From contig NC_037677.1 of the NCBI RefSeq assembly GCF_003255815.1, forward strand, positions 107,295,100 through 107,359,099: a DNA stretch of 64,000 nt, written 5' to 3'. Below are positions 10,360-21,597 of this stretch, in pieces. The notes beneath the pieces were generated by a model. The model worked only from the letters and a program-made list of their open reading frames with translations, was not told where the DNA came from and did not search any database. Position 1 is the stretch's first letter; every line of letters begins with the position of its first letter. Source of the stretch: Theropithecus gelada (lineage: Eukaryota; Chordata; Mammalia; Primates; Cercopithecidae). The position numbers were made by a program, and so were the translations under genes.

Positions 10360-11930
10360 TTCTATAGTATGGGTCTGGTGGTGATAAACTATTTCAACTT
10401 TTGTGTCTCAAAATGACTTTTTTAATCTTTGTTTCGGAAGTTATTTTTGCTATATATGGGATTATAGGTCAACAATTTTTTTTCAATATTTTAAAGATGT
10501 TACTCCAAGTCGTCTCGCTTGCATTGTTTCTGAAGAGAAATCAAGAAACCTGCTGTCATCTTTTTCTTTGTTCCTCTGTACATAATATGTTTTTTAAAGA
10601 TGTTGTTTTTAGAGAAGTTTTAGATTCACAGCAAAATTGAAAGGAAAGTACAGAGATTTCTCACATACTCCCTGTCCCAACACGTGAAGAGCCTCCCCCA
10701 TTATCTGGTGAACATTCTTCACTAGAGTGGTACATTTGTTAGAGTTGATGAAACTACATTCATGTTTATTATTTTCCTCAATCATTGTAATTTTTATCAC
10801 TACAAGTTCTATTTGGATCTTTTTATATATCTTTCATGTTTCTACTTAACTTTTTAAACATGGAATGCAGTTATAATCATTGTTTTAATGCCTTCTACTA
10901 ATTCTAACATCTGTGCCATTTCTGGGTTGGTTTTAATTGAATGATTATTATCCCCATAATGGATTGTGTTTTCCTGCCTCTTTGCATGCCTAGTAATCTT
11001 TGACTAGATGCCAGACATTGTGAATTTTACCCTGTTAGGTGCTGGATATTTTTGTATCCCTGTAAATCTTGAACTTTATTGAACTTTGTTCCAACTATTA
11101 CTTGGAAACAGTTTGATGCTTTTAGATCTTGCTTTTATGATTTTTAAGGTGAACCCAGAGAAGTACTCAGTTTTAGGCTAATTATTCCTCACGACTAAGG
11201 CAAGATCTTCTTGAATACGCTACCCAGTGCCCTGTGAATTTGGAGTTTTTCCATTCTCTCTGGTAGGAACAGATATTATTGCCAGTGCTGTGTGAGCGCT
11301 GAACACTGTTCTTTCAGATCCTTTCAGATGATTCTTCTCCTGACCTCACACACGTGCACTGATTAGTACTCTGCTGGATATTTGAGAGGGACGCTCTGGA
11401 GATCTCTGGGTTTCAGTCTCTGTGCAGTTCTCTCCCCTCTGGTACTCTGTCCTATGAACACTTGCATCTTGGTCTTACTAGATTCTCAGCTCTGTCTCCT
11501 CAAATCAGAAATGCTACTGGGCTTTTTAGTTCCCTACACCCTACCACCCCCTCACCCCACCACCCCCCACCCGCTACCCCTGGACTGTGTCCTGGAACCC
11601 TTCTCAAGGCAGTAAGCTGTAGTAATAACAGGGCTCATCTTGTTTGCCTCCCATTGTTCAGGGATCACGTTCTTTGTTTCCTAATGTCAAGTGTCTTGAA
11701 AACCATTGTGTCATGTTTTTCTGTTTTTCTTGTTGTTTCTGGCAAGAGGGTAAATCCGGTCTCTGTTAATCCATCGAGGCCAAAAGTGCAACACTCTTTT
11801 TTGTTTATCTATTTTTTTGCCAAGATTCCTACTTGGTTCTTTTTCATTACTCACCTGTTCTCCTTTTTTCTGCCTGTTTTGGCCTTTATTTTGTTCTTAT
11901 ATGCATATTATTTCTTAGTTTGAGCAACCT
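10360..11930 (-). repeat. Old L1/HAL1-type fragments, antisense
   Basis: The phrases 'gggtctggtggtgataaact', 'gcattgtttctgaagagaaa', 'agattcacagcaaaattgaa', 'tttgcatgcctagtaatctt' and 'ccagacattgtgaatttta' are typical of antisense L1M/HAL1 copies. At least two pieces are joined near 10600. All frames are broken, so the local open frames are not genes. Confidence 0.65.
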
Positions 11931-12224
11931 AAACATATTTTACAGTAGCTGTTAGGTAATCTTATTATTTTAATTTTATCTGTATTAAATTTTTGTTCCT
12001 GTTTGATTTTGTTGGCTTTTTTTTAGGGTTAGATTTTTTCATTTGCTTAAAAATATTGTTTTTCAGGTTCATTTTGAGTAGTCCATGGAGATGTTCATTG
12101 TGCTTTTGAGCAAAGATTACCTTTTTTCCATATTTTATTTATTATTCTTATGTGCTTGGAGCAGCAGTAGTGCCTCAAAGTATAAACTTACAAAGCAATC
12201 TTTAAAGTCCCAACATTCTCTGTT

Positions 12225-12430
12225 TATAATCTGGTGTTGTAGAAAGGTTCAGGCTTTCAGTAGGCCAAAGCCCTAGCTTTGAATCCAGGCTCTGCCGTGT
12301 GCTCCTGCTCAAGTTTTTGAACTTCGTTGAAATTCAGTTCTCTTGTTCCTAATATGGGCATAATACCTACCTTGTATTATGTAGAGTTTTTACGAGGATT
12401 AAGAGAAATTGCCTGGAAGGGTCTCCCAAA
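12225..12430 (+). repeat. MIR, sense
   Basis: 'tagctttgaatccaggctct', 'aatatgggcataatacctac' and 'gttttacgaggatta'-like text match the MIR. It spans the core and 3' part. Confidence 0.75.
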
Positions 12431-13570
12431 TGTTGTTGACTTTGTAATTGAAGCTATGATTGACTCTCCCATGCAACATGAATGAAACAGAGAAAGTTGA
12501 CACTCTGCCAACAGGTGCAAAGGAAGCTGCTGGACTTTTAAAACAAAAGGACTCCAAATACACCCAACTGTTTACATTTAGCATGAGTGGTCCCTGATCC
12601 AACTTCTGTCTGTGTATTCTCAGAGGGAGTGGGTAGAACCCACAGAGGCAGGGAATGCGTGCTATTTCTGGAGCCAGAAAGCAGCACATCCAGCAGCAGG
12701 AATAACCTTCATGGTCCTGATCAGTTGCTATGACTCTGTAGATGCAGAATTTAACCAGCCAAGACCTATGTTTTTCTTAGCCTGGGGATAGAGTCAAAGA
12801 AAGGCTCACGTCATTCAGAGCCACACAGCCAATACTAATAATAGGCTGGGGCCTGTGGGTGGCATAGGTATGGGAAGTGGGAAGCTAGGGCTAGTTTAGA
12901 GCAAAAACATGCCTCAGTTGAGCCCTGGTGGTCTGAGGATGCTGTCCGTGGGTATATATATTTTACATTCCTGGGTCTTCATGTCATTTTCTTGAGCCCT
13001 TCCAAACCCAGAATCCAGCATAGAAGATGTCTCCACTTCCCAGTCATCTCCAGGTTCCCTTTGTAGGAACCCACTCCCTGGGGTTGCTCCCTAGATCCTC
13101 TCCAGGGCTGGCCACTCTGACTCTCTGAAGTCATGGGCAACCCCATACTGATTTTCACTCCAACTACTGACTCCCTTTTTGTATGGAATCTCCCTTGTGG
13201 CCAGTGCATCCATCACAAGGACACCAGAGGTGAAAACTAAGGCAGGACAGAACTGGAAAAAAGTAGGTGACTACTTTCAAGTCACTTTCACATTTAGAAA
13301 TGTATTTGATTGACTGAAGACCTATAAAGCAAGTAGGATATAATACTTATTTTTACTTTATTAATGGGGCTCAGAGAATTGGTAATAAACCCAGGTCACT
13401 TTGACTTTAATGATGAAATAGAAATATCTGTGATAGTTATTTTTATAGAAATAGAATTTGAAGTTATAGAAACTTTGAAGATATAGAATTATGGAACTAT
13501 CATTTTATAAGCTCCAGAATAACTATTTTCATTCTGTTTTTTTCTTTCACCTACTATTATTATAAACAAC
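12431..13570. other. Intergenic, no gene seen
   Basis: Mostly unique sequence without repeats I recognise; AT-rich from 13260. No coding evidence. Confidence 0.4.
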
Positions 13571-13574
13571 AACA

Positions 13575-13735
13575 AAATGACTACCATTTATGAAACGCAT
13601 GTTCATATTGGGCACCATGCTAAATATTTTACCTATTTTCTCTCTTTTAATTATCACAACAAACCAATATTGCAGATGTTGATAGCCTCGTTTTCTGGAT
13701 GTGGCCAAAAGGAGTTTAAGTAACTTTTCTATCAT
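13575..13735 (-). repeat. MIR fragment, antisense
   Basis: 'gggcaccatgctaaatattt', 'ttttaattatcacaaca' and the AAACTGAGG-like 'ggagtttaagtaactttt' follow antisense MIR order, heavily diverged. Confidence 0.6.
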
Positions 13736-13874
13736 TTGGCATTCTTACATAATTGTTTTCTTAAGTTTCTACATAATGGTTATGATTATCATTTTTAATT
13801 ACTATGTACTAATAATGTCCCTAATTCACTTAATTCCTTCTGCCTTGTTAGGTATAATGATTAAAAGAGCTGGG

Positions 13875-14060
13875 GGACATTCATTCATTCATGTATTGAA
13901 CAAGTATTTAATTAGCACTTGCTATGCTATCATATGCTGTGTTATATCCAGGGAATACAATGCTGAGTAGGACAAAAACACTCACCTTCACAGAGCACTC
14001 ACAGTCTCATGGAATATGTAGCCAGCAAGAGGCAATTAGAAGACAGAGTGGTGATGAGGG
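13875..14060 (-). repeat. L2 3' end, antisense
   Basis: 'cattcattcattcatgtatt', 'tagcacttgctatgc' and 'gggaatacaatgctgagtag' reproduce the antisense L2 terminus. Confidence 0.7.
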
Positions 14061-14196
14061 CAGTTCTTGTTGCTGTGGTAGCACAAAGCAGGGAGCCTAC
14101 CTCATCCCAACAATATCAGAAGAACAACTGTCAATTAAGACCAGAAAAGTAGAATGATTTGAATGGCCACTAATTTTCCACATGCAAAACCAATGA

Positions 14197-14584
14197 TGGT
14201 GCTGTGGTTTGAATGTCCCCTCCAAAACTCATGTTGAAGTTTAATCCTAAATGTGGCGTTATTTAGAGAGGTGAGCCTTTAAGAGGTGATTGGGCCTTAT
14301 GAACAGGTTAATGAATTAATGGGTTATCATGAGAGTGGAACTGGTAGCTTTATAAGAAGCAGCAGAGAGACCTGAGCTAGCACACTCAGCCCTCTTGCCA
14401 AGTGATGTCCTACACTGCTTAGGGGCTCTTCAGAGAGTCCTCATCAGCAAGAAGGTCCTTGCCAGATGCAGCCCCTTGACCTTGGACTTCTCAGCCTCCA
14501 TAACTGTAAGAAATACATTCTCTTTCTTTATAAATTCCCCAGTTTCAGTGTTCTGCTATAAGCAACAACAAACCAACTAAGACA
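14197..14584 (+). mobile_element. Solo LTR of MLT1 (MaLR) type, sense
   Basis: The ends and interior fit an MLT1-like LTR: 'gctgtggtttgaatgtcccc', 'tttaagaggtgattgggcct', 'gcagccccttgaccttggac', 'cataactgtaagaaatacat' and 'aaaccaactaagacag'. It is one of the retrovirus-like LTR families without coding capacity here. Confidence 0.7.
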
Positions 14585-14771
14585 GAGGGCCACCAAACAC
14601 ATACCACCCATGATGCTTTAATGGAACTTGGGACTCCAGGGATCCCAGGAATTCAGATACATTAGGATTTGGAGCCCCAAACTATTTTCATTCCATGGTT
14701 ACTTTACCAAAGGCTTGTCATTCTCTAGGCCAAAGAGGCCTAAAACAGCATTGTTCATGTCTTCATTGTTC

Positions 14772-14812
14772 TGATGATGATGATGGTGGTGGTGGTGAAG
14801 GTGCTGGTTTTG
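14772..14812. repeat. (GAT)n/(GGT)n simple repeat
   Basis: A short trinucleotide run passes from GAT to GGT units, followed directly by a MIR. Confidence 0.8.
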
Positions 14813-14814
14813 AC

Positions 14815-14990
14815 TACTTTCATTAACTGAGCATCTGCATGTGTCAGGTACTTTATAAGTGTTATTTCATTGATGTTCACAACAGCCCTATAAGGTGTTA
14901 TATGTTTATTTTTTTTTTAGATCAGGAACTAAACCAGAGATTATATAACTTGACTAGCTGAAGCACAGCCTGCTAATAAACAGAGAAGGA
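14815..14990 (-). repeat. MIR fragment, antisense
   Basis: 'ctgcatgtgtcaggtacttt', 'gttcacaacagccctataag' and 'agatcaggaactaaaccaga' give the antisense MIR pattern. Confidence 0.65.
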
Positions 14991-15029
14991 GCCAATTCTC
15001 TAAGCATAGGAGTTATATAATTTAGATTG

Positions 15030-15478
15030 TGAGAAACAGTGAGTGTGCTGGATTTACTCTAAAGGTTCTAGTGGTGGGTTCAAGTCTTTTTCAAGTATAA
15101 GGGGAATTTGATGCATTGTTGTTTGCTTGAAGATGGTGGAGCCACTTGAGAGGGAGTGTGGTGGCCTTAAGAGCTGAGAGAGGCCCTCCGTTGATAGTCA
15201 ACTAGAAAATGAGGACTCCAGTCCTACAACCACAAGAAACTGAACTTGGTCAACAACTTGAATGAAGATGGAATCAGATTCTCACCTAGAGCCTCCAGAT
15301 AAGAGCCCAACCTGGCCAATATCTTGATTTTGGCCTTGTAACATCCTGAGCAGAGAACCCAGTTGAGCCATTCTGGACTTCTGACCTGCATAACTGTGAA
15401 AAAATAAATGTGTGCCCTTTTAAGCCCTTACATTTATGATAATCTGTTACACAACAGTAGAAATGTAATGTAGCAGCT
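15030..15478 (+). mobile_element. MLT1-like LTR, sense
   Basis: Old LTR with 'ccagtcctacaaccacaaga', 'cctccagataagagcccaac', 'acttctgacctgcataactg' and the terminal 'tctgttacacaacagtagaa'. The family name is uncertain within MaLR-type LTRs. 'aaaataaatgtg' near 15400 may be the element's old polyadenylation signal. Confidence 0.6.
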
Positions 15479-15869
15479 CTTGTCACATAGTCACTTGATG
15501 TTCCGTGGTCGGCAAGATCAGAGGCTCTGTCTCTACCAGGGCCAAATCACCCACTAGGAACTAGTTTCCAAATGCTGTAAATTTCTGCTGCACATGTCAT
15601 GACTTGCTCCAGAACTCTAGGTGTCTACATTGTGATCCCCCTACTAGGGCTTGTAATAGATTCAACATGTCTTTCCTTCCATAAACGCCTCTCGTGCCAT
15701 AGGATTCTCTGTGTCACATGGCCCAGGTAGCAGAGTTACTCGTGCCCAGCCTGTACTTTCTGCAGAATCCTTTCCCAGGCAGTGCCTCATTCCAAGAAAG
15801 CTGACAGCATTTCCTATCACTGGATAGATGGACCAAGGCAGTCTCTCTATGTTTCCTTTTGGATGATGG
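15479..15869. other. Intergenic, no gene seen
   Basis: No assignable repeat and no coding evidence. Confidence 0.35.
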
Positions 15870-15975
15870 ATGGTACAAGATGCAGTGAACTGAGGTTGCA
15901 TCACTGCAGTCCAGCCTGGGTGACAGAGCAAAACTCCCTCTCAAAACAAATAAATAAAATAAAATAAAATAAAAG
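15870..15975 (+). mobile_element. Strongly 5'-truncated Alu, sense
   Basis: Only the Alu 3' end is present ('gcagtgaactgaggttgcat' to 'ctgggtgacagagcaaaact'), followed by an AAAT-type tail of several units. Confidence 0.85.
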
Positions 15976-16274
15976 TAATAATTTATTCAATTGACTTCCA
16001 AAAATGAGGCTCAAAAGTCAATCCATTGGAATGCAAGAAGAAAATATTAGAGCTTTTGGTTTTCTTTTATCCATGTTATCAAAAATTTTTCAAAGTTTTG
16101 GTAATATTTCACATATAGATTGATCCTGATCCTCACCCAGTTTACATCAGACACTTATAAGACATTGTACCAGCTATTCAGAGGGGAAAGTAGAAGTTTG
16201 AAAGTGGAAAGAGGTTGATGAGGCCACTGCAAAGGATTTACCTTTTACTCTGGAGGGGATGACAGACCCTAGAC

Positions 16275-16410
16275 CCTTGGGTCCTTACCAATCTACTAAT
16301 GTGCAAGTTCCTGAATCTTCTTGAGGTTTAAGTTCTCACGTTCTGGAGTACAGACTTCCAATATAATTCTTGCTCATCCGGTATTAACATGGTGTTATAA
16401 AAATAGAGGA
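16275..16410. repeat. Duplicated segment, copy A
   Basis: From 'gggtccttaccaatctacta' to 'taaaaatagaggacaattgg' this matches 19180-19323 with scattered differences (by eye around 85 percent). The following Alu start is shared too, so the duplicated unit extends into the Alu to about 16462. Confidence 0.8.
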
Positions 16411-16548
16411 CAATTGGCTGGGCACAGTGGCTCAGGCCTGTAATCCCAGCACTTTGGGAGGCTGAGGCAGGTGGATCATCTGAGGTCAGGAGCTCGAGAC
16501 CAGCCTGGCCAACATGGCAAAACCCCATTTCTACTAAAAATACAAAAT
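16411..16548 (+). mobile_element. Alu left half, sense, joined to an inverted Alu
   Basis: Starts 'ggctgggcacagtggctcag' and stops abruptly at 'ctactaaaaatacaaaattt'. It is joined with no spacer to an antisense Alu, making an imperfect palindrome. Confidence 0.88.
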
Positions 16549-16758
16549 TTAGCTTCCTGGGTTCAAGTGATTCTCCTGCCTCAGCCTCCTTAGTAGCTGC
16601 CATTACAGGCACCCACCATGCCTGGCTAATTTTTGTATTTTTAGTAGAGACAGGGTTTCACCATGTTGACCAGGCTGGTCTCAAACTCCTGACCTCATGA
16701 TCTCCCCGCCTTGGCCTCCCAAAGTGCTGGGATTGCAGGCATGAGCCACCGCACCAGG
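16549..16758 (-). mobile_element. Alu, antisense, lacking its 3' end
   Basis: Begins inside the element at 'agcttcctgggttcaagtga' and runs to the antisense 5' end 'gagccaccgcaccaggcg'. The poly-A side is absent, consistent with recombination or rearrangement at the joint. Confidence 0.88.
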
Positions 16759-17299
16759 CGTTTTCCATGTCTTTTTAACTTTCCACACAATGCCAATGTA
16801 AGAATTCATTTTAATACAATAAATGTATATATAAAGATGTGAATATATATATTAAATGTACATATTAGGAAAGTCAGCATCTTAATAGATAAACACATGA
16901 GATCAGAAACAAGGCAAAGAAGCCCACATATACACTACTATTTAACATAATCGAGATATTAATCAATACAACGAGACAAGAGAAAACTATTAGAGGAATA
17001 AAAATTGACAGGGAAAAAAGTAAAGCTCTATTTGTAGATGACATGATAGAATATCTGGAAAACTCAAGAGTTGTAATGATAAAACTAAAACAAGCAAAAT
17101 AATTCTGTGGGTATACATGCATTATTTTATATACAGATTAAATAATATAGAAATATAAATACGCAAATATACATTTATATTTATATAAACAATAACCAGT
17201 TAGAGAAGATAATAAAAGAGAAAGCCCTATTTTTATACAAACTAAAGAGCTTAAAATATTGAGGAACAAACTAAGAAGAAAAGTGTGAATTATGTGGGA

Positions 17300-17700
17300 A
17301 CGCCAACGTAATCCCTTAGGGAGTTGTTGATCCACTATTGTGGCACTAAGCATGGAATAAATGAGTTAGATAGTTATAAATAAGAAAACATGGTATGTAA
17401 TAGACAAACTTGGCTCTCAACATAACCACCCACAGAACGACCTTACAATCCCTAGGGTCTTACAAGCCCAGGTACTATGAGGGTGGTGCTTAGTTCCGGG
17501 GGAGGTGCTATGGGTACCACCTTCCGACTTGGCTAGTTGCCCATCTGGCTCCATATCTCTTGTCCCTCTGGGCTGTGAGTCTGGCAGCTGGTGTCAGTGT
17601 GATGATTTGCTTGGCTCTGTCCTCCCTCCTAGTATTACTTTTTCTGTAATAAAGCTTTTGCTTTGATCTGCTGAAGTGTCAAGTATTTTATCTGATACCA
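17300..17700 (+). mobile_element. LTR-like insertion inside the L1
   Basis: It breaks L1 continuity and has an LTR-type 3' half: 'ccctctgggctgtgagtctg', then 'ctgtaataaagcttttgctt', a typical LTR polyadenylation region. I cannot name the family and saw no internal retroviral genes. Confidence 0.4.
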
Positions 17701-17877
17701 CTAAAACCACCAAAACTTCTGAGGAAAACTTTAAAATACTCCCTAAAGGCATAAAAATAGACTTGAACAAAGCAAAAGACATCCCTTGTTCTGTGATGGG
17801 ACTAACTCAACATTGTAAAGGTCTAATTCTCCTCAAGACAATATATAATTTTAACAATACCCTAATAAAAATACCAC

Positions 17878-18047
17878 TTATTTATTTATTTAGAGACTGA
17901 GTCTCGCTCTGTCACCTGGGCTGGAGTGCAGTGGTGCGATCTTGACTCACTGCAACCTCTGCCTTCCGGGTTCAAATGATTCTTGTGCCTCAGCTTCCTG
18001 AGAAGCTGGGATTACAGGCATGTGCCACCACGCCTGGCTATTTCTTT
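17878..18047 (-). mobile_element. 5'-truncated Alu, antisense, in L1
   Basis: Antisense Alu from 'gagactgagtctcgctctgt' to 'caggcatgtgccaccacgcc'. Flanks 'aataccactt' (about 17868) and 'aataccacat' (about 18049) look like the target-site duplication. Confidence 0.85.
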
Positions 18048-18300
18048 TAATACCACATTTTTTTTTTCTAGAAAATTGATTGCAGAGCTCATATGGAAAA
18101 ATAAAAATGCAAGAACAGTTATGAAAACCCCAAAAAGAAGAACTGTGAGAAGAGATAATTCTTGTCAAATAACAAATATTATTACAAAAGATCTTAATTA
18201 AAACTGATAAGTGAGCAGGAAGACTATTAGGAAAACATAGAAAGTCCAGAATTAGACATAAGTATATATGGAAATTTAGCATATGATAAAGATGGTATCT

Positions 18301-18593
18301 TTTTTTTTTTTGAGACGGAGTCTCACGCTGTTGCCCAGGCTGGAGTGCAGTGGCCAGATCTCGGCTCACTGCAAGCTCCGCCTCCCGGGTTCACGCCATT
18401 CTCCTGCCTCAGCCTCCCGAGTAGCTGGGACTACAGGCGCCTGCCACCACGCCCGGCTAGTTTTTTGTATTTTTTAGTAGAGACGGGGTTTCACCGTGTT
18501 AGCCAGGATGGTCTCGGTCTCCTGACCTCATGATTCGCCCGTCTCGGCCTCCCAAAGTGCTGGGATTACAGGCTTGAGCCACCGCGCCTGGCC
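18301..18593 (-). mobile_element. AluY, antisense, full length, in L1
   Basis: Low divergence and AluY-type text ('ctgcaagctccgcctcccgg', 'gtgttagccaggatggtctc'). A perfect target-site duplication 'aaagatggtatct' lies at 18288-18300 and 18594-18606, so the insertion boundaries are exact. Confidence 0.95.
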
Positions 18594-19108
18594 AAAGATG
18601 GTATCTTATATCTTGGAAGAAAAGCGAGCCCTTTCAATAAGTGGTGTTGGGACAACTGGATGGCCATTTGGAGAAGATAAAACTGGCTCCATGCCTCACA
18701 CTGTGCACCAGAATGAACTCCAAATGAATCAGACATCTAAGTGTAAAAAAATTAAATCATACAGATGCTAGAAAAAACATGAGAATTAAAAAAAAAATCT
18801 CAGTGTTTAGAAGCTTTTTCTAATTCCGATTCAAAATGCAGGTGCAACAGAAGAAACAACTGATACATTTTACTACATAAAAATAAAATAACATTGGCAC
18901 GGCAAAAACAATAAGAGAAGATGAATAATAAACCATGGCAAATACAAAAAGAAAAGACAAAACAATAAGAAAAGACAAATAATAAACCATCTTTATCAGA
19001 GACAAAGGTCTAATCTCCCTAATTTATAAAGAGCTCTAAACATTGAGGGGAAAAAGATAAAAACTATATAAAGATGGGCAAAAGAGATAGTTTAAAGATA
19101 TACAATGG

Positions 19109-19175
19109 ACCAGGCATGGTGGCTCACGCCTATAATCCCAGCATTCTGGGAGGCTGAGGTAGGTGGATTGCTTAG
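19109..19175 (+). mobile_element. Alu 5' fragment, sense
   Basis: Starts 'ccaggcatggtggctcacgc' and stops at 'ggtggattgcttagg', where it meets duplicated segment copy B. Confidence 0.8.
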
Positions 19176-19177
19176 GA

Positions 19178-19373
19178 CCACTGGGTCCTTATCAATCCAC
19201 GAATGTGCAAGCCCCTGAATCTTTGTGAGGTTTAAGTTCTCGCCCTCTGGAGTACAGACCTCCAATATAATTCTTGCTCATCTGGTATTAAGATAGTGTT
19301 ACCAAAATAGAGGACTATTGGCCAGACTGGGTGACTCAGGCCTGTAATCCCAGCACTTTGGGAGGCCGAGGCC
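19178..19373. repeat. Duplicated segment, copy B, with Alu 5' end
   Basis: Matches 16275-16462, including unique sequence and the first about 50 bases of the sense Alu ('ctcaggcctgtaatcccagc'). It ends at 'gaggccgaggcccg', where unrelated sequence begins. Confidence 0.8.
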
Positions 19374-19382
19374 CGTATCTTA

Positions 19383-19600
19383 CCCCCTGGGATTTATATG
19401 TGCAGAAGGTGACTGACCTCCTGACCCAGAGTAAGCTCTTTTAAGGGACTGTGTATTATCATTACTGAGCGTTCCTAATGGGAATGTTCTTTTCCCCCTG
19501 GGATTTATATGTGCTGAAAGTGGCTGACCTCCTGACCCACAGCAAGCTCTTTTAAGGGACTGTGTATTATGATTACTGAATATTCCCAATGGACAGTCCA
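19383..19600. repeat. 113-bp tandem duplication
   Basis: Two copies start with 'ccccctgggatttatatgtg' at 19383 and 19496. Both contain 'aagctcttttaagggactgt'. They differ at scattered bases. The repeat gives a two-unit minus-strand open frame that I regard as non-coding. The parent element is unknown and could be an LTR piece. Confidence 0.85.
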
Positions 19601-19626
19601 GTAATCACCATAAAAACAGCCAATGA

Positions 19627-19805
19627 CAATTTACTGAGCCCCAGTCATATGCTAGATGACACTGGCTTAAGTGCTTTACATATAATCCTCCCAGTAACCT
19701 CATGATGTGGACACTATTATTCCCATTTCTCAGATGGGAACACTGAGGCTCAGGGAGGTAGAGTAACTTGCATAACATCATGTGACTAGCAGACCTTGGG
19801 GCTGG
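19627..19805 (-). repeat. MIR, antisense
   Basis: 'tttactgagccccagtcata', 'catttctcagatgggaacac' and 'gaggctcagggaggtagagt' fit the antisense MIR. Confidence 0.85.
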
Positions 19806-21390
19806 ATTTCTAATGGAGTTATTCTGACACCAGAGTCTGTGCTGAGAGGAAGCGGGGCAGGGTCTCCTGCGTGGGGTGGCCCTGGGATGACCAAATGGGC
19901 CACACCAGGGAGTGGCATTAGTCTACTCCCAGCCAGCTGCATGGGTGCCCACTCAGTGAGGTCAGCACATTGCAGGCTCTCACTGTTCCTGGCGTCACTC
20001 TGGCATGCAGAGGCCTCCGGTGTTGCCTTCCATAATGGTCACCTGATCCTGGAGTTGGTGGGCAAACAGCCTGAGATGTTTATTCTCTGATGACCAACTG
20101 GCCTGACAGACAGGCGGGATGATAAGAGAGACAGAGGAGGCAACTGGGGGATGGGCTGGATAAAGGAGTCCCCCGCCTCTGAGAAGTGCTGTTTTGCTTG
20201 GCTGGGGCCTAAAGTCACACCACTGGCCTCTGAATGACAGTGACATTCCCCAGGGATTAAGCACGACTTGTGGAAGCTGGGTCTCCACAGGGGGTGCAGA
20301 GCCCCACGGAACTTAAGTCATGCAATTAGCTACCTCTAACATTTCTCCCACATTCATTTCGTACCTCCATCACTTCCCATCCCCCCTCCAAGAACATTCA
20401 GCTGCAACTTGCTTTATAATACACAGTAAGATTGTTGTATTATGTATCCTGGAAACAGCAAATGACAGAAAGTCATTCTCTGGCTCTTTGGAAGCATAGC
20501 TCAAAACTCCTCTTTTCCAGGAAGCCATGTCCTGGTTAACCATGCCCCTTGCTGCTCTGGGCCCCTGGGATTCTGGACGCAATCTGCAGTTGTTGGTTTG
20601 TCGCCAGGTACCGAACAAGCAGTGGCAGGAGAGAGCTCTAGCCACCCGGGGCTCGGAGCAGTGATGCTTTTAGGAGAGGCAAAGATGCTGATGTCACTTG
20701 TGGTTGGGATAACTGCTTTCCTGTTCAGGGACATTGGATATATACCTAAAGCTCTAGAACCGCAGTTTCCTGACTCCCAACCAACTGCTACTTTGAGTAG
20801 GATACAACACCTGCAGGGCTTATTAGAGGACAAGAGTCCCGGCTGATAAATTCCTGACCAGAGGGATGGAGGCTAAGCCTTTCCCTGAAGCCAATGAGGG
20901 AAGTTCCCAGTGAGTTGTCGGGCAGAAAAGAGCCTCCTGGGTCATGTCCTCACTTTTCCTCAGCTAAAGTTCCCTGACTGTCTCCTTCAAATTCAGATGT
21001 GCATCCAGTTCCATGAGTAACCACATTATTTTTAAACAGCATCCTTCAGCCACTGTCTCTCCTGGGTTTTCAGAGAGCGGTGACCCTTTGTGAAGCCAGG
21101 ACAGGATTTTATTTTCTGATTGCTTTCAAACATCTGTAGAGATTCCACGGACTTCAAGTCAAACAAAAATCATACTCTGGTCGAGGCACCAGCCAATAGG
21201 TCAAGCTGAGGTAAGTATTTCTACCTCAGAGGGGTAGAAAAGAGAAGCCGAGAAGTATGGAGAGATGGAAAACCAAGGGATGGGATACTGGAGACAGCAG
21301 AGAGGTCCAAACCCTGGGGATTTAGCAGAGGAGTGTCCAGTCTCAAAGCCCCATTATATCAAGAAACACCACACAAAGTAGTTAAAACTC
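19806..21390. other. Intergenic unique block
   Basis: No repeats recognised over about 1.6 kb and several modest open frames on both strands, none with a recognisable domain or clear splice context. It could hold regulatory sequence; sequence alone cannot show it. Confidence 0.4.
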
Positions 21391-21394
21391 AATG

Positions 21395-21590
21395 CTAGGA
21401 GTAATAGAGACTAGGGTTAGATCCGCAGCTCCTCTGCTTACTAGCTGGCCAGGTGGTTGGACTTCATGAGCCTTTGTTTCCTTATCTGTAAAATGGGTAT
21501 AAAAAAACCAACCACCCACTAAGGTGACTGTGAGGACTAAATGAGAAATATGTGCTCAAGACAGCCTGGCAGATTAATACTCAAGAAACA
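21395..21590 (+). repeat. MIR, sense
   Basis: 'cagctcctctgcttactagc', 'ccttatctgtaaaatgggta' and 'gactgtgaggactaaatgag' give the MIR core. Confidence 0.85.
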
Positions 21591-21597
21591 GAACTGT

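Larger units (their letters stand above)
16790..19108 (+). repeat. Old L1 ORF2 body, sense, with nested insertions
   Basis: L1M-type text runs in order through 'ctatttgtagatgacatgat', 'gatgggactaactcaacatt', 'ggtgttgggacaactggatg' and 'agcatcttaatagat'-like AT-rich parts. It is interrupted by an LTR-like block (about 17300-17700) and two Alus. Near the 3' end, 'caataagagaagatgaataa' and 'caataagaaaagacaaataa' show a roughly 54-bp tandem duplication. All frames are broken. Confidence 0.65.

Noticed and set aside
19380..19589. A 69-codon minus-strand frame with two similar peptide units
   Set aside because: The repetition is a direct reflection of the 113-bp tandem DNA duplication; no evidence of translation.
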